Below are positions 43,542-52,611 of a stretch of DNA of 64,000 nucleotides, in pieces. Where the stretch lies: positions 51,366-115,365 of the forward strand of contig CANNDT010000002.1 of NCBI GenBank assembly GCA_947503365.1, in the 5' to 3' direction. The stretch's first letter is position 1. Every line of letters begins with the position of its first letter. Made by a program: the position numbers and the translations under genes. Under the pieces are notes generated by a model. It did no database searches and had not been told where the DNA came from. It was given only the letters and a program-made list of their open reading frames with translations. The stretch comes from CANNDT01 sp945876205 (GTDB taxonomy: Bacteria > Acidobacteriota > Vicinamibacteria > Vicinamibacterales > UBA2999).

Positions 43542-44270
43542 GTGTCAGAGGTCAGCTACTGGCGGGTGCTCACCAGGCCGCCGCTCCTCAAAGCGGTGCT
43601 CGCGCGGCGCGTACGCCGCCTTCTCGTGGCGCGGGCGATCCGGCGGGACGTGAAGCGCGCCGAAAGTCTGATCGCGGCCGCCGGCGGACAGCGAGGACTG
43701 TTCATCGACTGCGGATCCAACCTCGGCCAGGGTTTCACGTATTTCAAGACGCACTTCCAGCCGCAACGCTTTGATTACATCCTGATCGAGCCTAACCCGT
43801 ACTGCGTCGCCCACCTTCGCTCGACCGCCGCCGGCGCGAACGAACGAATCGAGATCATCGACGCTGCCGCCAGCATCGGCGACGGCGAGGCCGTGCTGTA
43901 CGGCGTGGCGGATGGCGCAGCGGATCGGACATCGCAAGGCGGCTCGATTGTCACCGCGCACCCGAGCGCGTGGCAGTCCAATGGGGCGCGCCAGTCGTTA
44001 GCCGTCCGGACGTTTTCACTAGCAGAGCTGGTCGCATCTAAGCGGGATGCGTATGCCGTGATTGCCATGAAGATGGACATTGAGGGAGCCGAGTACGACG
44101 TGCTCGAGGATCTGATCACGTCTGGCGCGCACCGCCACTTGCACTCCGTGTACGTCGAATTCCACTCCCAGTACATGCGTGGGACCGAGAAGCGCGCTTA
44201 CCAGCGCCGCGAAGCGGCGATCCGTGCGCGTTACGCCGCCGACGGCGTGTCGCTGCGACTGTGGGTCTAA
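43542..44270 (+). CDS. FkbM-family methyltransferase
   Basis: 242 residues from GTG 43542, just after the previous stop. FIDCGSNLGQGFTYF near residue 54 is the SAM motif I, ILIEPNPYCVAHL gives motif II, and MKMDIEGAEYDVLEDL near 177 is the FkbM signature. Members O-methylate sugars and polyketides. A basic N-terminus (ARRVRRLLVARAIRR) might contact membranes or an anionic acceptor. Ends 4 nt before the next ATG. Confidence 0.84.
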   Translation: MSEVSYWRVLTRPPLLKAVLARRVRRLLVARAIRRDVKRAESLIAAAGGQRGLFIDCGSNLGQGFTYFKTHFQPQRFDYILIEPNPYCVAHLRSTAAGANERIEIIDAAASIGDGEAVLYGVADGAADRTSQGGSIVTAHPSAWQSNGARQSLAVRTFSLAELVASKRDAYAVIAMKMDIEGAEYDVLEDLITSGAHRHLHSVYVEFHSQYMRGTEKRAYQRREAAIRARYAADGVSLRLWV

Positions 44271-44274
44271 CACC

Positions 44275-45267
44275 ATGAAGATGAGGCTGCTCGATCTCGT
44301 ACGGTGCCCGGAATGCAGGCAGCGCCTGGCCCTCGCCGACGGCGGTGCCCGCCCCGATGCGGCAGGCGAGGTCGAGAACGGCGCGCTGCGGTGTTCGGGA
44401 TGTGCGCGGTCGTTCCCGATCCTCGGCGGCATCCCGCGATTCGTCGGCGCGGACAACTACTCCGGGTCGTTCGGCTACCAGTGGACCAAGTTTGACCGGA
44501 CGCAACTCGACGAGAACCTCGGTGTGCCGCTGTCTGGGCAGCGCTTCGCCGGAGAGACGAGGTGGCCCGCGTCGCTGCCCGGCGAACTCATGCTCGAAGC
44601 GGGCTCGGGCATGGGTCGGTTTACCCGGTGCGCGGCGGCGACCGGAGCGGAAGTCGTGTCGTTCGACTACTCCTCCGCCATCGACGCCAACTACCGCAAC
44701 AACAAGCACCTCGCGAACGTGCACTTTCTGCAGGCCGACATCAACAGGCCGCCGTTCGCGCCGGAGACCTTCGATAAGGCATTCTGCTTCGGCGTGCTGC
44801 AGCACACGCCGGATCCGGAGCAGTCGTTCAAGTCGCTCCTGCCACTGGTCAAGCACAACGGACAGTTTGTCTCCGATGTGTACCGCAAGTCGTGGAAGAC
44901 GATCTTCTGGGGGCAGTACACCCTTCGCGTGATCACCCGGCGCATTCCGCCTGAGAGGCTGTTTCCAATCGTCGAGAGATACTTCTCGGTGGTGCACGCC
45001 GCGACCGGGCTCCTGCTGCCGATCAATAGCCATTTTTCGAAGCTGATAAGCCTGCTGCTCGGAACAGCCGACTATCGCGGCTTGCACGCGATCCGACCTG
45101 AAGTCATGCGTGAATGGTGTCTCCTCGACACGTTCGACAAGTTGTCTCCCAGATTCGACAAGCCTCAGACTCTGCGCGATGTCCGCCGCTGGTTCGAGGA
45201 CCTCGAGGTCGCGGCGTTCGATGTCCGGCCTGGGCACAACGGACTCGAAATCCACGTGCAGCGCTAG
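44275..45267 (+). CDS. Class I SAM methyltransferase with Trm112-like zinc domain
   Basis: 330 residues from ATG 44275. The N-terminal Trm112/YcaR-like zinc domain has C11-x2-C14 and C40-x2-C43, ending in FPILGGIPRFV. A SAM domain follows with LMLEAGSGMGRFTR near residue 104, VVSFDYSSAI and FDKAFCFGVLQHTPDPEQ. This two-part layout is frequent among methyltransferases of polysaccharide and secondary-metabolite loci. Ends in TAG. A 28-bp gap separates it from the flippase. Confidence 0.85.
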   Translation: MKMRLLDLVRCPECRQRLALADGGARPDAAGEVENGALRCSGCARSFPILGGIPRFVGADNYSGSFGYQWTKFDRTQLDENLGVPLSGQRFAGETRWPASLPGELMLEAGSGMGRFTRCAAATGAEVVSFDYSSAIDANYRNNKHLANVHFLQADINRPPFAPETFDKAFCFGVLQHTPDPEQSFKSLLPLVKHNGQFVSDVYRKSWKTIFWGQYTLRVITRRIPPERLFPIVERYFSVVHAATGLLLPINSHFSKLISLLLGTADYRGLHAIRPEVMREWCLLDTFDKLSPRFDKPQTLRDVRRWFEDLEVAAFDVRPGHNGLEIHVQR

Positions 45268-45295
45268 CCCTCCCGCCGATCGACGATCCTGACCC

Positions 45296-46813
45296 ATGAG
45301 CCGCCTGACGCGGAACATCTCGGCAAACGTCGTCGCCAACGCGTGGTCGACGATGCTTGCCCTGGTGCTGACGCCGGTGTATCTGCGACTGCTCGGGGTC
45401 GAGAGCTACGGGCTGATCGGTTTCTACCTGTCCTGGACCGCCATCCTCGGCGTGCTCGATACCGGGATTTCGGCAACCGCCACGCGTGAAATCGCGTGGC
45501 TGATGGCTCGCCCCGGCGAAGCGGATACCGTCCCGTCGCTGGTGCGCAGCCTTGAAGTGAGTTATTGGGCGATCATCCTCACACTCGGTGTTGCGCTGTT
45601 CATCGCGGTAGCGCTCGTGGGGCCGGTATGGTTTCATGACACCGCCATTCCGCCGGCGACGATCAGCACCGCGCTGCTGCTGATGGTGGTGTCTCTCGTG
45701 GTCCAGGTCCCGTCGGGGCTGTACATCGCAGGGCTCGTCGGCTTGCAGCGCCAGGTGGAGGGATCGGCCCTGGTGGCCCTGTTCGGCACGGTACGCGGTG
45801 CCGGAGCCGTCCTGGCGTTGTGGGCGGTGCAGCCTGACATCCGAGTCTTCTTTGCATGGCAGATCGCAGCGAGCGCCTTGCAGACGGGGGTCATGCGCGC
45901 GACGCTCGTCAGGGCGGTGCGCGTCGAGGGCCACCCGGCTCGCTTCTCGCTGCCGCTGCTCCGGTCGGTGCGGCGGTTTGCAGGCGGCATGAGCGTGGTG
46001 ACGGCGCTCGGTCTCGTGTTGGGCCAGATGGACAAGATGGTGCTGGCGCCGCTCGTGTCCCTGCAGGCATTCGGGCTGTACATGGTCGCGTCGACCGTCG
46101 CATCCGGACTGTCCCGCGTCGCCGGTCCGTTCCTGCAGGCGTTTGGTCCGCGTTTCACAGAGCTCGTGTCCCTTGGCGATTCAACGGAGCTCGTTCGCCA
46201 CGTACGCATCGCTTCGCAGTTGACGTACGCGATTTTGCTGCCGCCGGCAGCGATGCTCGTCTTCCTGTCGAACGCCATTCTGTTCGCCTGGACCGGCGAC
46301 GTCGCAGTCGCGGATGGTGCGGCGCCCCTGCTCGCGATTCTCACCGTCGGGACCCTGCTGACGGCGTGCTCGTATCCAGCGCTCAGCATGCTCTACAGCG
46401 CGGGCCGCACCCGACCCGTGATCGCCGTCAACGTCGCGGTCGTCGCGGTCATGCTGCCGGTGCTGCTGCTCGCGGTGAGCAGGTATGGCGCCGTCGGCGC
46501 AGCGTCGTGCTGGCTCGCCTGCGGGTTCTCGCTCTACGCGGCGTATTCTGTGCTGGGCCTCTCAGGCCTTCCCGGTGGACTCCTGTTGGCGACGTTTCGT
46601 GATTTCGCCTACACGACGCTTGCCGCGGCCGTCGTGGCGGTCCTCACCTGGCAGCTGTCCATGCACGTGCATGGGCGTATTCAAATGGTCGGCCTCGTAG
46701 GCGCGGGGCTGGTCACCGGCTGGATCGCGGCCGCAGCGGTATGCCAGGACATCATGAAACTCTTCGTGAACACCCTCAAATGGAACTCGATCGTCTCCCG
46801 CTGGTCAGCATAG
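45296..46813 (+). CDS. Wzx-like polysaccharide flippase (MATE/MOP superfamily)
   Basis: 505 residues, about 12 predicted membrane helices spread over the whole length. NISANVVANAWSTMLALVLTPVYLRLLGVESYGLIGFY at the N-terminus is the classical opening of the polysaccharide-transport family (I quote only its start: NISANVVANAWST). Later GGMSVVTALGLVLGQMDKMVL and FGLYMVAST fit Wzx proteins. It would flip the lipid-linked repeat unit across the inner membrane. Its presence shows the locus probably uses a Wzx/Wzy route, although no unambiguous Wzy was found. Confidence 0.88.
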   Translation: MSRLTRNISANVVANAWSTMLALVLTPVYLRLLGVESYGLIGFYLSWTAILGVLDTGISATATREIAWLMARPGEADTVPSLVRSLEVSYWAIILTLGVALFIAVALVGPVWFHDTAIPPATISTALLLMVVSLVVQVPSGLYIAGLVGLQRQVEGSALVALFGTVRGAGAVLALWAVQPDIRVFFAWQIAASALQTGVMRATLVRAVRVEGHPARFSLPLLRSVRRFAGGMSVVTALGLVLGQMDKMVLAPLVSLQAFGLYMVASTVASGLSRVAGPFLQAFGPRFTELVSLGDSTELVRHVRIASQLTYAILLPPAAMLVFLSNAILFAWTGDVAVADGAAPLLAILTVGTLLTACSYPALSMLYSAGRTRPVIAVNVAVVAVMLPVLLLAVSRYGAVGAASCWLACGFSLYAAYSVLGLSGLPGGLLLATFRDFAYTTLAAAVVAVLTWQLSMHVHGRIQMVGLVGAGLVTGWIAAAAVCQDIMKLFVNTLKWNSIVSRWSA

Positions 46814-47781
46814 GCGTCCCGGTCTTCAACGGTGCCTCTACGTTGGGGCGCGCGCTCAAGAGCCTCCTGTGCCAGGACTACGCGAATCTGGAGATCATTA
46901 TTTCGGACAACGGATCCACGGACGACACGCCGCACATCTGCGAGGAGTACGCACGGCAGGATCCGCGGATCAAGTACCACAGGGCTGCACGGAACTTTGG
47001 ATCGCCCTGGAATTTCAATCGCGTGTTCGAGCTCTCCTCTGGCAAGTACTTCATGTGGGCCGCGCACGACGACGAACGCGATCCGTCATACGTCAGCGCC
47101 TGCGTGGAGCGACTGGAGCAGGCGCCGGAGGCGGTGCTCTGCCAGACGCATACCGTGATCCTGATCGAAGGACAGGCCGAGCCGCTGTGCGTGTGCCGGC
47201 TCGACACGTTCGAGACCGCCACCAGCCTGGTCGATCGATATCGCGAAACGTTGAGGCGGTTGCCAGCGGTTGCGATCTACGGCGTCTTCCGCTCGTCGGC
47301 GATGCGACGGACGAAGGGCTTCCAGAGGGTCATCGGCTCGGACCACGCGTTTATAGAGGAGGTGTCGATACAGGGCCCCTTCGTCCAGGTACCGAGAACG
47401 CTGTTCCGGTACTGGGGGCGAGCCAAGTGGAACACCATCGACGAGGACGCCCGTGGCTGGCTGGGGGTCAGCAGGAAACCGTGGTGGTACGTCCCGTTCA
47501 TCATGGTCTTCCTCAATCGATGCACCCGCCTACGGGACGCGCCGATTCCGGCCGCGGCGAAGGTGCGGCTGTTCTTCGTCCTGGCGTCGCATCAGTGGCG
47601 ACAGGCGATGTTCCGGCTGAGCCTGAAGGTCGGTGGCGTGTGCTGTCCCGAGCGGCAAAAGGAGCGGCTGGCCCGCGCGATCTACCGACGGTGGCTCGAA
47701 AATTCCAACTTTCACTTCACGTGTACGGATGCGTATTTCTTCGAGCGGGTGTGCAAGCCACAGGTGGGATGGTGGAAGTGA
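46780..47781 (+). CDS. GT2-family glycosyltransferase
   Basis: About 333 residues from ATG 46780, overlapping the flippase end by 34 nt; ATG 46741 would add 13 residues. LVSIGVPVFNGASTLGRAL near residue 8 and IIISDNGSTDDTPHIC near 39 are the GT-A nucleotide-binding motifs. WAAHDDERDPSY near 91 is the DxD-type metal site. The C-terminal 130 residues, rich in Trp and Arg, are not recognised. A sugar is transferred to the growing repeat unit; donor unknown. Followed by a 111-bp gap. Confidence 0.87.
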   Translation: MELDRLPLVSIGVPVFNGASTLGRALKSLLCQDYANLEIIISDNGSTDDTPHICEEYARQDPRIKYHRAARNFGSPWNFNRVFELSSGKYFMWAAHDDERDPSYVSACVERLEQAPEAVLCQTHTVILIEGQAEPLCVCRLDTFETATSLVDRYRETLRRLPAVAIYGVFRSSAMRRTKGFQRVIGSDHAFIEEVSIQGPFVQVPRTLFRYWGRAKWNTIDEDARGWLGVSRKPWWYVPFIMVFLNRCTRLRDAPIPAAAKVRLFFVLASHQWRQAMFRLSLKVGGVCCPERQKERLARAIYRRWLENSNFHFTCTDAYFFERVCKPQVGWWK

Positions 47782-47878
47782 CAGAGGTTTCGCGCGGGCT
47801 CCTGATCATGGACATGTCGTGACGCCCCGCTATATGATCGCGAAGCGCTCGGATCTCGCACAGCCGTCGGAGTTTACT

Positions 47879-47883
47879 GGAGG
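47879..47883 (+). promoter_or_regulatory. Shine-Dalgarno GGAGG placing a CTG start
   Basis: A perfect GGAGG lies 9 nt before CTG 47893, the ideal distance. No ATG, GTG or TTG occurs in that frame between the upstream TGA (47803) and GTG 47974. The site therefore decides in favour of a CTG start for the radical SAM gene. Confidence 0.55.
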
Positions 47884-47892
47884 AACGGTAGG

Positions 47893-49932
47893 CTGCATCA
47901 GCCCCTCAAGATCTATCTAGGGGATCTCACCTACGACACGATTGCGCTCTCCACCGAGGTCTTCCCCCTCAATGTGGGTTACGTGGGTGCTTACTGCCTG
48001 GAGCGGTTTGGAAAGGCCGTGGATGTCAAGATCTTCAAGTACATTGCCGATCTCGACAAAGCGCTGAACGACGCTCCCCCGGACGTCCTCGGCCTGAGCA
48101 ACTACTGCTGGAATCAGCGCGTCGGGCTGGAGATGTTTCGCATCCTGCTTCAGCGCAACCCACACGCACTCACGGTATGGGGCGGTCCGAACTTTCCCGT
48201 TGACCTGCCCTCGCGTCAGCAGTTTCTCGACCAGTACCAGGAGCTTGACGCCTACGTTCCGATCGAGGGCGAGATCGGGTTCGGGAACCTTATCCAGCAT
48301 GTCCTGGATTCGGAATCTCTCGCGGCCGCGAAGGACAGCATCCGTCTCAAACCGATCGATGGCTGCGTCACTCGTAACACTGACGGTGCCCTGCAGTACT
48401 TGCCGGTCGTCCGTCGTGGCGATCTGGATGTGATTCCCTCTCCGTACTTGTCCGGCCTGATGGACCGCTTCTTCGATGGGCGCCTTGTGCCCATGATCCA
48501 GACAAACCGCGGGTGCCCGTTCACGTGCAGTTTTTGCGTCGATGGGTCCACTGACGTCAGCAAGGTGAATTATTTCACCCTCGATCGGGTCAGCCGGGAG
48601 ATTGAATACATCGCACCGCGCGTCCCCTCGACGACGCGCGGGCTGGAGATCAGCGATCTGAACTTCGGGATGTACAAACGGGACGCCGAAGTGTGCGACG
48701 CCATTCGCGCCGTTCAGGAACGCTATGGCTGGCCCGCGCACATCACCACCAGCACCGGCAAGAATCGGAAGGAACGCATCATCGAGGCAGTTTCGCGCCT
48801 GAAGGGAACCCTTCGTCTGACCATGTCGGTGCAGTCGACCAATCCGGAGGTTCTGAGCAACATCAAGCGCGACAACATCAGTCTCGATTCGATGATGGCC
48901 CTGGCACCAAAAATCAAAGAGGCCGGGCTGCGCACCTATTCAGAGATGATTCTGTGCCTGCCGGGAGAGACCTACGAACGGCATCTCCAAACCGTGCGCG
49001 ACCTCAGCGCGGCCAACATAGATTTCATAAAGGGCTACACGCTGATGCTGCTGGCGGGGTCAGAGCTGGCGACGCCGGCGGAGCGCGAGAAATGGGGCTT
49101 CGTCACGAAGTTTCGTCCCCTCACTATGGATTTCGCTCAGCTCAGCAACGGGCGCAGGGTGATCGAGACCGAGGAGATCGTCGTCGGATCGAACACGCTT
49201 TCAAACGACGAATATGTCGAGTTGCGCGTGCTCGCATTCACGCTCTGGGTCATGACCCGCGGCGTCGCTTATGACGCCCTGCTCAAGTTCTCCAAGGAAC
49301 ATCACGTCGATCTGGTGGAACTGTTCCTTGCAATCAAAGATGCGGCAGACGCGCCGAAGAGCGTCAAGGGAATCCTCGACGCGTTCCGGAAGGCCACACT
49401 CCAGGAGCTGTGGGACTCGGCCGAGGAAATCGAAGAACACTTTCAAGACGACGTGGAATACCAGAAGCTCCTCGATGGCGAGGAGGGCATCAATCTCCTC
49501 AACTACTTCGGTGGCGTCGTGACCACTGAGCTCATGGACGACTGGACCGCGTACAGCATCGAGGTGGCTCGAAGGCTCCTCGCTGCACGCGGGCCGGGCG
49601 ACGAGCTGCTGAGACAGTTCGACGACGTGGCGAACTACTGTCGAGGTGTCACGTCCAACGTGATGCGGGCAGACGCGATCGACGGGAATCCGGAGGTTGA
49701 GCTGTCCTTTGACATCGAAGGCTGGCTCAAGGATGAAACGGGAAAGACCCTCATCGACTTCAAGCTGAATACTCCTCACCGGGTTTCATTTCAGCTGACT
49801 GACGAGCAGATCAGGCTGCGCGAGGATTTGTTCGTCACGCACGGTACGTCCGTGGCCGGACGGGGACAGGCCATCAAGCACATTCCGCCGCATCTGCTGT
49901 GGCGTCAACCTGTTCTTACGCAGACAGTCTGA
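47893..49932 (+). CDS. B12-binding-domain radical SAM protein, probable CTG start
   Basis: 679 residues if begun at CTG 47893. The codons before GTG 47974 read KIYLGDLTYDTIALSTEVFP, which looks like the normal first strand of the cobalamin-binding domain, so a start at 47974 would remove it. GLSNYCWNQRVGLEMFRILL and VWGGPNFPVD complete this domain (about 1-150). The radical SAM cysteines are C208, C212 and C215 (CPFTCSFC). The last 250 residues are acidic and helical and not recognised; they differ from the protein at 1,539. Possible carbon methylation or rearrangement of a sugar or lipid. Confidence 0.8.
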   Translation: MHQPLKIYLGDLTYDTIALSTEVFPLNVGYVGAYCLERFGKAVDVKIFKYIADLDKALNDAPPDVLGLSNYCWNQRVGLEMFRILLQRNPHALTVWGGPNFPVDLPSRQQFLDQYQELDAYVPIEGEIGFGNLIQHVLDSESLAAAKDSIRLKPIDGCVTRNTDGALQYLPVVRRGDLDVIPSPYLSGLMDRFFDGRLVPMIQTNRGCPFTCSFCVDGSTDVSKVNYFTLDRVSREIEYIAPRVPSTTRGLEISDLNFGMYKRDAEVCDAIRAVQERYGWPAHITTSTGKNRKERIIEAVSRLKGTLRLTMSVQSTNPEVLSNIKRDNISLDSMMALAPKIKEAGLRTYSEMILCLPGETYERHLQTVRDLSAANIDFIKGYTLMLLAGSELATPAEREKWGFVTKFRPLTMDFAQLSNGRRVIETEEIVVGSNTLSNDEYVELRVLAFTLWVMTRGVAYDALLKFSKEHHVDLVELFLAIKDAADAPKSVKGILDAFRKATLQELWDSAEEIEEHFQDDVEYQKLLDGEEGINLLNYFGGVVTTELMDDWTAYSIEVARRLLAARGPGDELLRQFDDVANYCRGVTSNVMRADAIDGNPEVELSFDIEGWLKDETGKTLIDFKLNTPHRVSFQLTDEQIRLREDLFVTHGTSVAGRGQAIKHIPPHLLWRQPVLTQTV

Positions 49933-49956
49933 CCGGGGCAGGAGTGCTGCACACGC

Positions 49957-49972
49957 AGCGGGGATTCCCGCT
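49957..49972. other. Small hairpin in an intergenic gap
   Basis: AGCGGG and CCCGCT form a 6-bp stem with a GATT loop in the 84-bp gap after the radical SAM gene. There is no T-tract, so a terminator is not supported. Nothing else notable is seen in this gap. Confidence 0.2.
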
Positions 49973-50016
49973 CTCGATAGACTCGTGATCTGCACTCGGC
50001 TCGGCCCCGCGGACGG

Positions 50017-51192
50017 GTGTGCACAACGCCGGACATCAACACTGTGATACAGAACCTTCAGCGGAGCTTGGAGTTCGTCGGCCGCAATCTGTTGCGACCG
50101 CAGCGACTCGTGAATGCGGCGCGCAATCTCCGGGGGATCCGCCGCCGCGCCGACCAGGTGCCGTACCTGCCGTATCGCGTGACGATCGAACCGACGGCCC
50201 GATGCAACCTTCGATGCAGCATGTGTCAGCTCACCACGTGGGATCGCAATCCCCACGACTTGACGCTCGAGCAGTTTCGAAAGATTCTCGACGGATTCCC
50301 GACCCTTCTTGCGATCAAGCTCCACGGCATCGGCGAGCCGCTGTTGAACAAGGAATTCTTCGCGATGGTCGAGGAGGCGGCATCTCGCGGGATCACGGTC
50401 GATACCGTCACCAATGGCACGGCGCTGACCGACGGGAACTGCCGGCGCCTCCTGGATTGCGGCCTCGGGACGATCTTTGTGTCGATAGATGGGTCCACCC
50501 CGGAAACCTTTGAGCGGATTCGGGTTGGAGCGAAGTTCGCCAAGGTCATAGAAGGCAGTCGCCGGCTCATTGACATGCGGGGCGACGGCCGACGCCCGGG
50601 CATTCATTTCTGGACCACGGCACAAGTCGACAACATTCACGAACTGCCGGACATCGTGAGACTGGCCAAGGACGTCGGCGTCGACTCCCTTCACGTGAAC
50701 CACGATCTCGTGTACTGGGGGCAGGACGAGTGGCAGGCCAAGCTCGAGGCGCAGTCGCTTCTCGGTTCGCAGTCAAAGAACGGCGAAGCGTTGATTCAGC
50801 AGGCTCGCGACGTGGCGAAAGAGCTGGGCCTTCCGTTCGTGGTGTATACCGGAGGCAAGTTCTCCTGGGACGAGGGCCGGCTGTGTCATTGGCCCTGGTC
50901 GTCGGCGTTTGTGTCCAGCGAGGGGTACGTCGTTCCCTGCGGCGTGATCGGCAACCAGGACGTCCTGAACTTCGGAAACATGCTGACCGAGAACATCCAG
51001 GACATCTGGAACGGCGAGGGGTACCAGGACTTTCGCCGTCAGATGAAGCGAGGTGACATACCCGACGTGTGCAAGGGCTGCTATGCGAACGGAGGCGGGG
51101 GAGAGAAGCCCGCGGCCGGAGTCGATGCATTCATTCCCCTCGCAGATGTGAAGGCGCAAACGCCCGACCATCAAGCCGCTGTCATCGAGTAG
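50017..51192 (+). CDS. SPASM-domain radical SAM protein
   Basis: 391 residues from GTG 50017 (GTG 50044 is an alternative). The radical SAM cluster cysteines are C63, C67 and C70 (CNLRCSMC), preceded by YRVTIEPTAR, a common lead-in. KLHGIGEPLLNKEFF and TVTNGTALTD are the usual SAM-binding strands. The C-terminal SPASM region has CHWPWSSAFVSSEGYVVPCG, then CKGCY, providing ligands for auxiliary iron-sulfur clusters. SPASM enzymes often modify peptides but also sugars and cyclitols (as in BtrN-type dehydrogenases). In this locus a sugar oxidation is plausible. Ends in TAG. Confidence 0.86.
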   Translation: MCTTPDINTVIQNLQRSLEFVGRNLLRPQRLVNAARNLRGIRRRADQVPYLPYRVTIEPTARCNLRCSMCQLTTWDRNPHDLTLEQFRKILDGFPTLLAIKLHGIGEPLLNKEFFAMVEEAASRGITVDTVTNGTALTDGNCRRLLDCGLGTIFVSIDGSTPETFERIRVGAKFAKVIEGSRRLIDMRGDGRRPGIHFWTTAQVDNIHELPDIVRLAKDVGVDSLHVNHDLVYWGQDEWQAKLEAQSLLGSQSKNGEALIQQARDVAKELGLPFVVYTGGKFSWDEGRLCHWPWSSAFVSSEGYVVPCGVIGNQDVLNFGNMLTENIQDIWNGEGYQDFRRQMKRGDIPDVCKGCYANGGGGEKPAAGVDAFIPLADVKAQTPDHQAAVIE

Positions 51193-51282
51193 GCTCCGGC
51201 GGGCGTCCACCGTCACGCGTTCCCACCGAATTCAATTCTACAATCGTTCTTTCTGAGGACTCTGCGCACGAGTACGCAACAC

Positions 51283-52611
51283 ATGGATGGCCAGCGGGGA
51301 GGAGGCGAGGACCTGAAGCAGCAGACGCCGCGAGCGATTCTCATGCTGGACATGTCCTACACCCTGAAAATGATCCGCCAGCGTCAGCTGGGACAGGCCC
51401 TGCAAAGCCGATCGCTCGACGGATACTTCTCGAGAGTCATTTCCGTTCATCCGCTCGCCGGACTGTTCGAGACGGGCGACGACCGGTATGGCCCGTCGAC
51501 TGTCACTCGCGTTGATGATTGCCAGGTGTTCGTCGAAGGGAAGGTTGGATTCGCGAGATGGCTGAAGGTGTTGCCGCCATTGAATGTTCTTCTCGCTCAA
51601 GTCAGCTTGTTCAGGCTCCTGCTCAGAGTGGGACGCGACGCCAGGGTATCGCTCATCCGCGCGAGCGATCCGTACTACCTGGCGCTCCTCGGCCTGTTAC
51701 TCGCTCGATGCCTCGACGTACCGCTGGCGGTCAGGGTGGGCAACCGGTTTGATGATGTTCGAAAATTTACCGGGCGGGCGAACATGCCTCGGTTGTTCAG
51801 GTTTTGCTGGGTCGAGAAGTGCGTCGAGCGCTTCGTGTTTCCGAGGTGCGACCTCATAGCCGGGGCGAACGAGGACAACATGCATTTCGCGCTGGAGAAC
51901 GGCGGGCGTCCCGAGGTCGCGACCGTATTTCGCTACGGCAACCTTCTGCATGCGAGCCACTGGGCCGAGCCGATCAGCAGGCCGGACCCGCAGCCCGACC
52001 TCGATGAGCTTGGGCTGACGGGCAAACGCTTCGTGGTGACCATCGCGCGACTGGTCCCGATGAAGCGTATCGACGAGGCGATACGCGTCGTCGGAGAACT
52101 GGTCCGGCGCGGGTGGGATATTCACGGCTTGATTGTCGGGGACGGCGAATTGCGAGAGGAACTGACTGCATACAGCCACTCTCTTGGATTGGCCCAGCGC
52201 ATCGTATTCGCGGGGAACCGCAACCAGGAATGGATTGCCAGGGTGCTGCCGAGGGCGGCTGCGATTGTGTCGCCGCACATGGGCCGAGCCCTGGCCGAGG
52301 CGGCGCTGAGCGCGGTGCCCATCGTGGCGCTCGACTACGATTGGCAGCGCGAAGTCGTCGTCGACGATGAGACCGGGTACCTGATTAGGGAGGGCGACTG
52401 GCTCGAAATGGCGGACAAAACCGAGCGTCTCCTGGCGGACCCGGCACGCGCACGTCTCATGGGGGAGAACGTGCGCGCGAAAGTATCGATGATGATGGAT
52501 CCAGACGCGCTGATACGCCACGAGCAGGACACGTACTCGGCGTTGCTGGAGCGCTGGGCCATCAACCGCGGCAGTGGCCGAGACGATTTGGCAGGGGCAT
52601 CAACGACATGA
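51283..52611 (+). CDS. GT4-family glycosyltransferase
   Basis: 442 residues. The GT-B C-terminal half has GKRFVVTIARLVPMKRIDEAI near residue 246, HGLIVGDGELREEL near 280, and the donor-binding DYDWQREVVVDDETGYLIREGDW near 345-370, including the usual EA-type region AALSAVPIVAL. The N-terminal half contains LIRASDPYYLALLGLLLARC and VRVGNRFDDVR. Ends with a 4-nt overlap with the methyltransferase. Probably adds a sugar to the lipid-linked repeat unit in the cytoplasm. Confidence 0.88.
   Translation: MDGQRGGGEDLKQQTPRAILMLDMSYTLKMIRQRQLGQALQSRSLDGYFSRVISVHPLAGLFETGDDRYGPSTVTRVDDCQVFVEGKVGFARWLKVLPPLNVLLAQVSLFRLLLRVGRDARVSLIRASDPYYLALLGLLLARCLDVPLAVRVGNRFDDVRKFTGRANMPRLFRFCWVEKCVERFVFPRCDLIAGANEDNMHFALENGGRPEVATVFRYGNLLHASHWAEPISRPDPQPDLDELGLTGKRFVVTIARLVPMKRIDEAIRVVGELVRRGWDIHGLIVGDGELREELTAYSHSLGLAQRIVFAGNRNQEWIARVLPRAAAIVSPHMGRALAEAALSAVPIVALDYDWQREVVVDDETGYLIREGDWLEMADKTERLLADPARARLMGENVRAKVSMMMDPDALIRHEQDTYSALLERWAINRGSGRDDLAGASTT

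Noticed and set aside
51239..51244. TACAAT as a -10 promoter element before the GT4 gene
   Set aside because: No acceptable -35 hexamer occurs 16-18 nt upstream, and a single hexamer in a 90-bp gap is easily chance.
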